A stretch of 64,000 nt of DNA from Pseudomonas sp. DG56-2. GTDB taxonomy: Bacteria; Pseudomonadota; Gammaproteobacteria; Pseudomonadales; Pseudomonadaceae. Of this stretch, positions 18,755 through 26,621 are shown piece by piece. Position 1 is the first letter of the stretch; each line of letters opens with the position of its first letter. The notes beneath the pieces were generated by a model. It saw only the letters and a list, made by a program, of their open reading frames with translations, made no database searches and was not told the DNA's origin. Position numbers and translations under genes: made by a program. The stretch lies in the NCBI RefSeq assembly GCF_004803755.1, contig NZ_CP032311.1:5172001-5236000 (forward strand). Direction: 5' to 3'.

Positions 18755-19381
18755 GCATATCCGTTTGATGTGGTGGCACCACTGGCTGGTTTCGCCTTTA
18801 CGGCGACCCACTTTTGTCGGGGCAAAAGTGGGCAAAACCCTTGTCCCTGCATTCGGCCCTGCGCTGCGCTCCGGGTTCCCTCATTCCACCCTTGCTCCCG
18901 CGGGGAGCGCGCCGAAGGGCCGTCCTGGCCCTGCGGCGCTCGCCGGCCATCCATGGCCGTCGCCCCACTGCGCAAGGGTTCCATTCGGCCTACTGAAGGG
19001 ACGATTTGTGGCGTCTGCACGATTTGTGTAGGGAGAAGCACAGCAACGGCACCGGCAACAGCGAGGCGTTGGTGTGCAGCTTTTGCTTTTGATCTGGCTC
19101 TTCGTACATCGCCAGCCCAGACACCCTGGATCGTCCCTTCAGTAGGCTGAGTGCAGGTATTGCGTAGTCGGGTGCAGGCCATGGATGGCCTGCGAGCACC
19201 GTAGGGCCAGGACGGCCCTTCGGTGCGGTCCCGACGGGAGCAATGCCGGAGCGAAGGGACCCGGAGCGCAGCGTAGGGCCGGATGCAGGGACACACGGTT
19301 TTGGTTCCTTTTGCCAAGACAAAAGGGACCCGCCGTAAGGGCGGAAGGGGCCAACAGCGGCGCCGCATTGAATGGATAAGC
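18755..19381. repeat. Large imperfect inverted repeat, about 250-bp arms
   Basis: Left arm 18755-19004 and right arm 19131-19381 are about three-quarters identical when one is reverse-complemented; the spacer is 126 bp. Both arms end inward with CCTACTGAAGGGACGA. Each arm contains several small hairpins: a stem around TTTTG/CAAAA (18807-18832 and 19303-19330), a GGCG-type stem (18792-18806 and 19330-19344), a palindrome GGCCATCCATGGCC (18944-18959 and, extended, 19174-19193) and GGGCC-GTCCT-GGCCC. Several arm differences are paired so that stems survive. Overlapping open frames here run through structural repeats in many frames and are not convincing genes. I recall similar GC-rich elements scattered in fluorescent pseudomonads, but cannot check copy number. 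Confidence 0.85.
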
Positions 19382-19573
19382 TCGCAGACTCAAATCCCAG
19401 CCCAGCCCCAAGATCATACCCCCGGGATTCCGTGAAGAACCTTTTTTTTGCACCCGATTTTTCAGCACACCGCAGCAGGCGATGCATTTCCACAAACCGC
19501 CTCCACTCAAGTAAACTGGCGGGCTTCGCGCAGCCTTGAGCTGCCCCAGTAGATTTTTCCAAAGGTGCCCGCC
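19382..19573 (+). promoter_or_regulatory. Probable promoter/leader region of prmA
   Basis: This gap between the inverted repeat and prmA holds no credible coding frame. It includes an eight-base T run at 19443-19450, which could serve as a terminator remnant, and then about 120 bp of ordinary sequence before the prmA ribosome site AAAGGTG. I see no well-formed -35/-10 pair that I would defend. Confidence 0.35.
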
Positions 19574-20452
19574 ATGCCTTGGCTGCAAGTACGTCTGGCC
19601 ATCAGCCCGGAACAAGCCGAAACCTATGAAGATGCCCTGCTCGAAGTAGGCGCGGTTTCGGTCACCTTCATGGACGCCGAAGATCAGCCGATTTTCGAAC
19701 CGGACCTCAACACCACACCGTTGTGGTCGCACACGCACCTGCTGGCGCTGTTCGAGGCCGATACCGATGCCGACGCCGTGTTCGCTCACCTGCAACTGCT
19801 GACCGACGCCGCATTGCCCGAGCACCAGGCAGAGGTCATCGAAGACCAGGATTGGGAACGAAGCTGGATGGACAACTTCCAGCCGATGCGTTTCGGTCAA
19901 CGCCTGTGGATCGTGCCAAGCTGGCATACCGCGCCGGAGCCAGACGCCGTCAACCTGTTGCTCGATCCTGGGCTTGCCTTCGGCACAGGCACCCACCCGA
20001 CCACCGCCCTGTGCCTTGAGTGGCTGGACGGCCAGGACCTGAAAGACGCGCAGGTGCTCGACTTCGGTTGTGGTTCCGGGATTCTGGCCATCGCTTCGCT
20101 GCTACTTGGCGCCCGCGAAGCCGTGGGCACTGACATCGATGTACAGGCCCTGGAAGCCTCCCGCGACAATGCCGGACGCAATGGCATTGCCGACGAGAAG
20201 TTCGCCTTGTACCTGCCAGAACACATGCCGGCCATGCAGGCTGATGTGCTGGTCGCCAACATTCTGGCCGGCCCACTGGTTTCCCTGGCGCCGCAATTGT
20301 CGACGCTGGTCCGCCCAGGCGGCCTGCTGGCACTTTCCGGAATCCTCGCCGAGCAAGGCGAAGAGGTTGCCGCAGCCTACGCCAAGGACTTCGATCTCGA
20401 TCCGATCACCGTTCGTGACGGCTGGGTACGCATCAGTGGTCGTCGCCGTTAA
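19574..20452 (+). CDS. prmA: Ribosomal protein L11 methyltransferase PrmA
   Basis: 292 residues from ATG ([10 protein letters not shown]), nine bases inside a GTG-initiated frame; AAAGGTG provides the ribosome site. An N-terminal L11-recognition domain (about 1-65) is followed by a class I methyltransferase domain with the SAM motif [22 protein letters not shown] lies before it and NILAGPL after it. The family trimethylates lysines and the N-terminus of ribosomal protein L11 using S-adenosylmethionine. It is followed 40 bp later by the zinc-ribbon gene, as in PA4850-PA4851. Confidence 0.96.
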   Translation: MPWLQVRLAISPEQAETYEDALLEVGAVSVTFMDAEDQPIFEPDLNTTPLWSHTHLLALFEADTDADAVFAHLQLLTDAALPEHQAEVIEDQDWERSWMDNFQPMRFGQRLWIVPSWHTAPEPDAVNLLLDPGLAFGTGTHPTTALCLEWLDGQDLKDAQVLDFGCGSGILAIASLLLGAREAVGTDIDVQALEASRDNAGRNGIADEKFALYLPEHMPAMQADVLVANILAGPLVSLAPQLSTLVRPGGLLALSGILAEQGEEVAAAYAKDFDLDPITVRDGWVRISGRRR

Positions 20453-20492
20453 GCGCGCCTAGAATAAACTTCTGTATAACCCGGACCGCCGC

Positions 20493-21779
20493 ATGACCGA
20501 CAGTTTCGTCACCCAGTGCCCGCATTGCCAGACCAGCTTTCGCGTCAACCACAACCAGTTGAGCGTGGCGCGCGGCGTGGTGCGTTGCGGCGCCTGCCTG
20601 CAGGTGTTCAACGCTGCCAAACAGCTGTTGGAGCAAAGTGCGGCGCAACAACCTGTGGTCGAACCCACTAGCGTTGAGCCAGCAGTGCCAGCACCTACAC
20701 CGACTCCCTCTCCCGCGGCGCCTGCCAGTACGCGCGGATGGAGCGCTGCCGAGCTGGACCTCGACCAGCTTGACCTGGACCAGGAGCTGGCGCGCCTGGA
20801 ACAACGCGAAATCCAGCCGACCACCGAGTTCAGGGCCGTTCCACCTCGCGAGGAAAGCCTCAGTGCCCAGCGCGACGAGCCGGAGAGCGACGACCAGCAC
20901 TGGCCCGACAGCCTGTTCAGCACCCCAGCCAGCGAGCGCGCCCCCGTGGCCGAGCCAGACGAGCCCCAGCCGCTGATTGAGCAAGAACCACTGGACCTCG
21001 CGCCAGCACCGGGCGAGCGCACCGAGCCGTCGTTATCGCTGGATCCGGACACTCTCGACGACGATCTGGACGAAACCCCGCATCGTTCCCAGCCAATTTC
21101 AGCCGATCCTGATGAAATGCCTGGCGAGCGCCTGTCGGCCAAAGCGCCCGAGGACGATCTCGACACCCTCGACAGCGACCTTGATGAGCGCCGCGAACCC
21201 GGCTTGGGCGCGGTATCAAACCGTCCCGTGCGTAAAGAGCCGATGCTTGACTTGGTCGACGATCCGCTGCAACTGGATTGGCAAAAGCCCAAAGCACACT
21301 GGGGTAAGCGTGTACTGTGGATCCTGCTGGTGCTGCTGGCCGCGGCCGCCTTGGCGGGTCAGTACATCTGGTATCACTTCGATGAACTGGCGCGCCAGGA
21401 CCAGTATCGCCCGTGGTTCCAGCAGATCTGCCCGCAGGTGGGCTGCAAGGTGCCTTCACGCGTCGACATCGAGCGGATCAAAAGCAGCAACCTGGTGGTA
21501 CGCAGTCACCCGGACTTCAATGGCGCCCTGATCGTCGATGCAATCATCTACAACCGTGCGCCCTTCTCCCAGCCGTTTCCTTTGCTGGAACTGCGCTTCG
21601 CCGACCTCAATGGTCAATTGATTGCCAGCCGGCGCTTCAAACCCGCCGAGTATCTCAGCGGAGAACTGGCCGGCAAGGGTGAAATGCCTAGCCAGGTACC
21701 GATCCACATTGCCCTGGACATCCTCGATCCGGGGCCCAAGGCGGTCAACTACAGCTTGAGCTTCCGCTCGCCGGAATGA
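20493..21779 (+). CDS. Zinc-ribbon and DUF3426 membrane protein
   Basis: 428 residues. The N-terminal MJ0042-type zinc ribbon has two cysteine pairs, CPHC at 9-12 and CGAC at 30-33. A long acidic, proline-rich low-complexity segment (about 55-250) with repeated short DLDQLDLD/DDDLDE motifs follows. One transmembrane helix (VLWILLVLLAAAALAGQYIW) lies at about 274-293. The C-terminal DUF3426 domain is probably periplasmic. Function is unknown; the same gene sits between prmA and dusB in other pseudomonads. Confidence 0.88.
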   Translation: MTDSFVTQCPHCQTSFRVNHNQLSVARGVVRCGACLQVFNAAKQLLEQSAAQQPVVEPTSVEPAVPAPTPTPSPAAPASTRGWSAAELDLDQLDLDQELARLEQREIQPTTEFRAVPPREESLSAQRDEPESDDQHWPDSLFSTPASERAPVAEPDEPQPLIEQEPLDLAPAPGERTEPSLSLDPDTLDDDLDETPHRSQPISADPDEMPGERLSAKAPEDDLDTLDSDLDERREPGLGAVSNRPVRKEPMLDLVDDPLQLDWQKPKAHWGKRVLWILLVLLAAAALAGQYIWYHFDELARQDQYRPWFQQICPQVGCKVPSRVDIERIKSSNLVVRSHPDFNGALIVDAIIYNRAPFSQPFPLLELRFADLNGQLIASRRFKPAEYLSGELAGKGEMPSQVPIHIALDILDPGPKAVNYSLSFRSPE

Positions 21780-21786
21780 GCGGGGC

Positions 21787-21876
21787 AGTTGCAAGCTGCG
21801 AGCTGCAAGCCACAAGAAAAGTCGGCCACACACCGATCTGCCTTGGCTTGCAGCTTGATGCTTGGCGCTTACAACT
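21787..21876. repeat. REP-type inverted pair upstream of dusB
   Basis: Left element 21787-21816 (AGTTGCAAGCTGCGAGCTGC...) and right element 21842-21876 are approximate reverse complements of each other, with a 25-bp spacer. The GCAAGCTGC/GCAGCTTG core is the REP sequence commonly found in pseudomonad intergenic spaces. It would form a hairpin in the transcript between the DUF3426 gene and dusB. Confidence 0.75.
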
Positions 21877-22001
21877 TCGCGGCCTAACGCCGCAGTTGTT
21901 CAGATTTTATCCAAATCTATCTTTATCCGGTCACCGAGAGCGGGTATCATGCCCACCCTTTTTCGAACTCTAATGATCCGGCCCCACAACAGGGAACTCC
22001 T

Positions 22002-23015
22002 ATGTCGGCGGTACGCATCGGCCCATATACACTGCAGAACAACCTGATCCTCGCGCCAATGGCCGGGGTCACGGATCAACCCTTTCGTCAGTTGTGCCGA
22101 CGAATGGGCGCAGGCCTGGTGGTGTCGGAGATGGTCAGCAGTGACATGAGCTTGTGGAACAGCCGCAAGTCGCGTCTGCGCATGATTCACGAAGGTGATC
22201 CCGAGCCACGCTCGGTACAGATCGCCGGTGGAGACGCACAGATGCTCGCCGCTGCAGCACGAGCCAATGTCGAGGCCGGGGCACAGATCATTGATATCAA
22301 TATGGGCTGTCCGGCAAAAAAAGTCTGCAACAAGGCTGCAGGCTCTGCTTTATTGAAAGATGAAGCTCTGGTCAGTGAGATCCTCCATGCGGTAGTTGCC
22401 GCCGTGGATGTGCCGGTCACACTGAAAATCCGCACAGGTTGGGACAGAGCGAACAAGAACGGCCTGATAGTGGCAAAGATTGCCGAACAGGCCGGGATCC
22501 AGGCACTGGCGGTACACGGACGAACCCGCGCCGACCTTTACACCGGTGACGCCGAGTACGACACCATCGCTGCAATCAAGCAGGCGGTGTCGATCCCGGT
22601 TTTTGCCAATGGCGATATCACTTCGCCAGAAAAGGCCCGGGAAGTGCTTCACGCGACCGGAGCCGACGGCCTGTTGATTGGCCGGGCAGCCCAAGGGCGG
22701 CCATGGATTTTTCGCGAGATCGAGCATTACCTGCGCACCGGTGAGCAATTACCGGCGCCGCAGTTGAAAGAAGTGGAAAGCATTTTGCTGGAGCACCTGA
22801 CTGCACTGCACGCCTTTTACGGCGATGTGATGGGCGTACGCATCGCCCGCAAGCATGTCGGCTGGTACTTGGCAACGCTTCCGGGCGCCAAGGAGTTTCG
22901 CGCCCAGTTCAATCGTTTGGAAGATACGCAAGCGCAGTGCGCCGACGTTCGCGGCTTTTTCCGCGATCGTGAACAGAGCCTTGAGACAGAGGACGGACAA
23001 GGGGTGGCCGCATGA
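22002..23015 (+). CDS. dusB: tRNA-dihydrouridine synthase B
   Basis: 337 residues, an FMN TIM-barrel enzyme that reduces uridine in the tRNA D-loop using NADPH. Motifs: [12 protein letters not shown] near the N-terminus, then [19 protein letters not shown] with the catalytic cysteine, KIRTGWD, and the phosphate-binding [23 protein letters not shown]. The short C-terminal helical domain is present. It overlaps fis by four bases, the conserved dusB-fis operon of gammaproteobacteria, so DusB and Fis levels are transcriptionally linked. GGAACTCCT precedes the ATG. Confidence 0.97.
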   Translation: MSAVRIGPYTLQNNLILAPMAGVTDQPFRQLCRRMGAGLVVSEMVSSDMSLWNSRKSRLRMIHEGDPEPRSVQIAGGDAQMLAAAARANVEAGAQIIDINMGCPAKKVCNKAAGSALLKDEALVSEILHAVVAAVDVPVTLKIRTGWDRANKNGLIVAKIAEQAGIQALAVHGRTRADLYTGDAEYDTIAAIKQAVSIPVFANGDITSPEKAREVLHATGADGLLIGRAAQGRPWIFREIEHYLRTGEQLPAPQLKEVESILLEHLTALHAFYGDVMGVRIARKHVGWYLATLPGAKEFRAQFNRLEDTQAQCADVRGFFRDREQSLETEDGQGVAA

Positions 23016-23332
23016 CGATGATGACCGAGACTTTAGTGAGTGGAACAACGCCCGTGAGCGACAACGTCAACCTGAAACAGCACCTGAATACACCGAGCGA
23101 AGAAGGCCAAACCCTTCGCGGCAGTGTGGAAAAGGCGCTGCACAACTATTTCGCCCATCTTGAGGGCGCGGCCGTCACGGACGTGTACAACCTGGTGCTC
23201 TCGGAAGTCGAAGCGCCGCTGCTCGAAAGCGTAATGAATTACGTTAAGGGTAACCAGACCAAGGCCAGCGAGCTGCTCGGACTCAACCGAGGCACCTTGC
23301 GAAAAAAGCTTAAGCAGTACGATTTGTTGTAA
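23012..23332 (+). CDS. fis: DNA-binding protein Fis
   Basis: 106 residues. The C-terminal helix-turn-helix ([20 protein letters not shown], then [13 protein letters not shown]) is the most conserved part of Fis. The N-terminal half carries the dimer helices ([11 protein letters not shown]). Fis is a nucleoid protein that bends DNA, activates rRNA promoters and aids site-specific recombination. The ATG overlaps the dusB stop. A second in-frame ATG lies three codons in (MTMMTE), so the exact first residue is uncertain. A terminator follows after 17 bp. Confidence 0.97.
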   Translation: MTMMTETLVSGTTPVSDNVNLKQHLNTPSEEGQTLRGSVEKALHNYFAHLEGAAVTDVYNLVLSEVEAPLLESVMNYVKGNQTKASELLGLNRGTLRKKLKQYDLL

Positions 23333-23349
23333 GCAAGCATCCAAACCAG

Positions 23350-23385
23350 AAAAGGCGGCTCCCATTCGATGAGGTCGCCTTTTTT
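23350..23385 (+). terminator. Intrinsic terminator of dusB-fis
   Basis: The 8-bp arms AAAAGGCG/CGCCTTTT, inner CTC/GAG pairing and a terminal T run lie just after fis and before purH. Confidence 0.85.
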
Positions 23386-23414
23386 GCTGACTCCACCGCG
23401 TTATGGAATCTGAA

Positions 23415-25022
23415 ATGACCGACCAGACTACCCGCCTGCCGATCCGCCGCGCTTTGATCAGTGTCTCCGACAAGACCGGAATTCTTGAGTTCGCCCGTGA
23501 GCTGCAACAGCTCGGCGTCGAGATCCTGTCCACTGGCGGCACCTTCAAGCTGCTCCAGGACAACGGCGTTGCCGCGGTGGAAGTTGCCGACTACACCGGC
23601 TTTGCCGAAATGATGGACGGCCGGGTCAAGACCCTGCACCCGAAAATCCACGGCGGTATCCTTGGCCGTCGCGGCACCGACGACGCCATCATGGCCGAGC
23701 ACGGCATCAAGCCAATCGATCTGGTCGCGGTCAACCTCTACCCATTCGAAGCCACCATCTCCAAACCGGGTTGTGACCTGCCTACCGCCATCGAGAACAT
23801 CGATATCGGTGGCCCGACCATGGTTCGCTCGGCAGCCAAGAACCACAAGGACGTCGCCATCGTCGTCAACGCCAGTGACTATGCCCAGGTGCTCGAAGGC
23901 CTGAAGGCCGGTGGCCTGACCTACGCCCAGCGTTTCGACCTGATGCTCAAGGCCTTCGAACACACGGCCGCCTACGACGGCATGATCGCCAATTACATGG
24001 GCACCGTTAACCAAACGGCTGAAACCCTGAGCACTGAAGGCCGCAGCGAATTCCCGCGCACCTTCAACAGCCAGTTCGTCAAGGCTCAGGAAATGCGCTA
24101 CGGCGAGAACCCGCACCAGAGCGCGGCGTTCTATGTCGAAGCCAAGCCTGCCGAGGCCGGTATCGCTACCGCCGTGCAGTTGCAAGGCAAAGAACTTTCG
24201 TACAACAACGTGGCCGATACCGACGCTGCGCTGGAATGCGTGAAGAGCTTCGTCAAGCCAGCCTGTGTCATCGTCAAGCACGCCAACCCGTGCGGCGTAG
24301 CCGTAAGCCCGGACGCCGAAGGCGGTATCCGCCAGGCCTACGAGCTGGCCTATGCGACCGATACCGAATCGGCATTCGGCGGCATCATCGCCTTTAACCG
24401 CGAGCTGGACGCCGAAACCGCCAAGGCCATCGTCGAGCGTCAGTTCGTCGAAGTGATCATTGCGCCAAGCGTCAGCGACGAAGCCCGTGCCGTGGTAGCC
24501 GCTAAAGCCAACGTACGCCTGCTCGCTTGCGGCGAATGGACGGCCGAGCGCGCTGCTGCCTGGGACTTCAAGCGCGTAACTGGCGGCCTGCTGGTACAGA
24601 GCCGCGACATTGGCATGATCGGTGCCGATGACCTCAAGGTTGTCACCCAGCGTGCGCCGACCGAGCAGGAAATCCACGACCTGATCTTCGCCTGGAAAGT
24701 GGCCAAGTACGTCAAGTCCAACGCCATCGTCTACGCCAAGAACCGCCAGACCATCGGTGTCGGCGCAGGCCAGATGAGCCGCGTCAACTCCGCTCGTATC
24801 GCTGCAATCAAAGCTGAGCATGCTGGCCTGCAGGTGCAGGGCGCAGTCATGGCATCGGATGCTTTCTTCCCGTTCCGTGACGGTATCGATAACGCGGCTA
24901 AAGTGGGTATCACTGCGGTAATCCAGCCAGGCGGCTCGATGCGTGATGCCGAAGTGATTGCTGCAGCTGACGAGGCCGGTATCGCCATGGTCTTCACCGG
25001 CATGCGCCACTTCCGTCACTAA
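23415..25022 (+). CDS. purH: Bifunctional IMP cyclohydrolase/AICAR transformylase PurH
   Basis: 535 residues from the second ATG ([12 protein letters not shown]). The upstream ATG at 23403 would add four residues; GGAATCTGAA before 23415 supports the choice. The N-terminal cyclohydrolase domain (about 1-200) has SVSDKTGI and VNLYPFE. The C-terminal transformylase domain has the catalytic Lys-His in [11 protein letters not shown] and the [10 protein letters not shown] motif. It catalyses the last two steps of IMP synthesis. It is followed by purD after a REP-containing gap, the common purHD arrangement. Confidence 0.97.
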   Translation: MTDQTTRLPIRRALISVSDKTGILEFARELQQLGVEILSTGGTFKLLQDNGVAAVEVADYTGFAEMMDGRVKTLHPKIHGGILGRRGTDDAIMAEHGIKPIDLVAVNLYPFEATISKPGCDLPTAIENIDIGGPTMVRSAAKNHKDVAIVVNASDYAQVLEGLKAGGLTYAQRFDLMLKAFEHTAAYDGMIANYMGTVNQTAETLSTEGRSEFPRTFNSQFVKAQEMRYGENPHQSAAFYVEAKPAEAGIATAVQLQGKELSYNNVADTDAALECVKSFVKPACVIVKHANPCGVAVSPDAEGGIRQAYELAYATDTESAFGGIIAFNRELDAETAKAIVERQFVEVIIAPSVSDEARAVVAAKANVRLLACGEWTAERAAAWDFKRVTGGLLVQSRDIGMIGADDLKVVTQRAPTEQEIHDLIFAWKVAKYVKSNAIVYAKNRQTIGVGAGQMSRVNSARIAAIKAEHAGLQVQGAVMASDAFFPFRDGIDNAAKVGITAVIQPGGSMRDAEVIAAADEAGIAMVFTGMRHFRH

Positions 25023-25036
25023 GTGAGCCTGCGGCA

Positions 25037-25174
25037 CGCTTCAAGCTGCAAGCTGCAAGAAGTGCGCATCGCGTCGCATCTTCTTGCAGTTGCAGCCCCT
25101 TAAATTTCAGCGTTGCAAGCTACACAAAAGGGCCGCATTGGCTGCTTTGACCTCTAGCTTGCAGCTCGCAGCTT
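25037..25174. repeat. REP-type repeat cluster between purH and purD
   Basis: GCTTCAAGCTGCAAGCTGCA (about 25039-25058) pairs with TAGCTTGCAGCTCGCAGCTT (about 25154-25173). Nested between them is a hairpin at 25052-25090 (CTGCAAGAAG and CTTCTTGCAG). The elements resemble the REP pair at 21787-21876. In an operon transcript they would protect or attenuate the message between purH and purD. Confidence 0.75.
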
Positions 25175-25190
25175 CTCCGAAGGAGCCTTC

Positions 25191-26486
25191 ATGAATATTT
25201 TGATTATCGGTAGCGGCGGTCGTGAACACGCGCTGGCCTGGAAAGTCGCTCAGGACCCACGAGTCGAGAAAGTTTTCGTAGCGCCTGGCAATGCCGGCAC
25301 AGCCATCGAAGCCAAGTGCGAGAACGTCGACATCGACGTCACTGCCCTGGAACAACTGGCCGACTTCGCCGAACAGAACGTCGCCCTGACCATCGTTGGC
25401 CCTGAAGGTCCGTTGGTTGCCGGTGTCGTTGATTTGTTCCGCAGCCGCGGCCTGGACTGCTTCGGTCCAACCAAGGGCGCAGCCCAACTGGAAGGCTCCA
25501 AGGCGTTCACCAAGGACTTCCTGGCCCGCCACAAGATCCCTACAGCCGACTACCAGAACTTCACCGAGGTCGAGCCTGCCCTGGCTTACCTGCGTGAAAA
25601 AGGCGCTCCGATCGTGATCAAAGCCGACGGTCTGGCCGCCGGTAAAGGCGTGATCGTCGCCATGACCCTGGCCGAAGCCGAAGACGCCGTACGCGACATG
25701 CTTGCTGGCAACGCTTTCGGTGACGCCGGTTCGCGCGTGGTTATCGAAGAGTTCCTCGACGGCGAAGAAGCCAGCTTCATCGTCATGGTCGATGGTGAAA
25801 ACGTACTACCAATGGCCACCAGCCAGGACCACAAACGTGTTGGCGACGGCGATACCGGCCCGAACACCGGCGGCATGGGTGCCTACTCGCCTGCCCCGGT
25901 TGTCACTGCCGAAGTACACCAGCGCGTGATGGACCTGGTGATCTGGCCGACCGTGCGTGGCATGGCTGCAGAGGGCAATGTCTATACCGGCTTCCTGTAT
26001 GCCGGTTTGATGATCGACAAGGCCGGTAACCCGAAAGTCATCGAATTCAACTGCCGCTTCGGCGATCCGGAAACCCAGCCAATCATGCTGCGCCTGGAGT
26101 CGAGCCTGGTGCTGCTGATCGAGGCCGCATTTGCCAAGGCCCTGAACAAGGTCGAAGCGCAGTGGAACCCGCAGCCTAGCCTGGGTGTTGTCCTGGCCGC
26201 TGGCGGCTATCCGGGTGACTACAGCAAAGGTGCTGTCATCAACGGTCTGGACGCTGCCGCCAAACTGGCCGGCAAGGTATTCCACGCCGGTACTGCCCTG
26301 AAGGACGGCAACGTGGTTGCCACCGGTGGCCGGGTACTCTGTGCCACGGCCATGGGCGAAACCGTCGAGGCTGCGCAACAGCAGGCCTACCGCCTGGCCG
26401 CAGAAATCAACTGGGAAGGCAGCTTCTACCGCAAGGACATCGGCTACCGCGCCATTGCCCGCGAACGCGGTGAACACCAGCAGTAA
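25191..26486 (+). CDS. purD: Phosphoribosylamine-glycine ligase PurD
   Basis: 431 residues. It ligates glycine to phosphoribosylamine with ATP in purine synthesis. The N-terminal MNILIIGSGGREHALAWK is diagnostic. The ATP-grasp region has KADGLAAGKGV, and the metal-binding end has EFNCRFGDPETQ. A strong ribosome site (CGAAGGAGCC) precedes ATG. It lies downstream of purH, with retS following after 135 bp. Confidence 0.97.
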   Translation: MNILIIGSGGREHALAWKVAQDPRVEKVFVAPGNAGTAIEAKCENVDIDVTALEQLADFAEQNVALTIVGPEGPLVAGVVDLFRSRGLDCFGPTKGAAQLEGSKAFTKDFLARHKIPTADYQNFTEVEPALAYLREKGAPIVIKADGLAAGKGVIVAMTLAEAEDAVRDMLAGNAFGDAGSRVVIEEFLDGEEASFIVMVDGENVLPMATSQDHKRVGDGDTGPNTGGMGAYSPAPVVTAEVHQRVMDLVIWPTVRGMAAEGNVYTGFLYAGLMIDKAGNPKVIEFNCRFGDPETQPIMLRLESSLVLLIEAAFAKALNKVEAQWNPQPSLGVVLAAGGYPGDYSKGAVINGLDAAAKLAGKVFHAGTALKDGNVVATGGRVLCATAMGETVEAAQQQAYRLAAEINWEGSFYRKDIGYRAIARERGEHQQ

Positions 26487-26621
26487 CAAAGCGCCAGAAA
26501 GCAGCGCTGCCAACGGCACCCTGCTTCCAGCCTGTCGACAGGGCCCCACGTGGGCCTTGCCTTCACCTTGGCGCGCCGCGCATAGTTATCATTCGGCACT
26601 TTGCTAAGAAGGGATCTCGTC

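Noticed and set aside
18722..19368. Several overlapping open frames on both strands (up to about 200 codons) in the accC-prmA gap.
   Set aside because: They run through both arms of the inverted repeat in several frames, have no ribosome sites and give Arg/Pro/Ser-rich translations without family features.
23310..25037. A 575-codon open frame on the minus strand opposite purH.
   Set aside because: Antisense shadow of purH, His/Gly/Asp-rich, no domain or start signal.
26541..26556. GGCCCcacgtGGGCC palindrome between purD and retS as a terminator.
   Set aside because: Short stem and no T tract.
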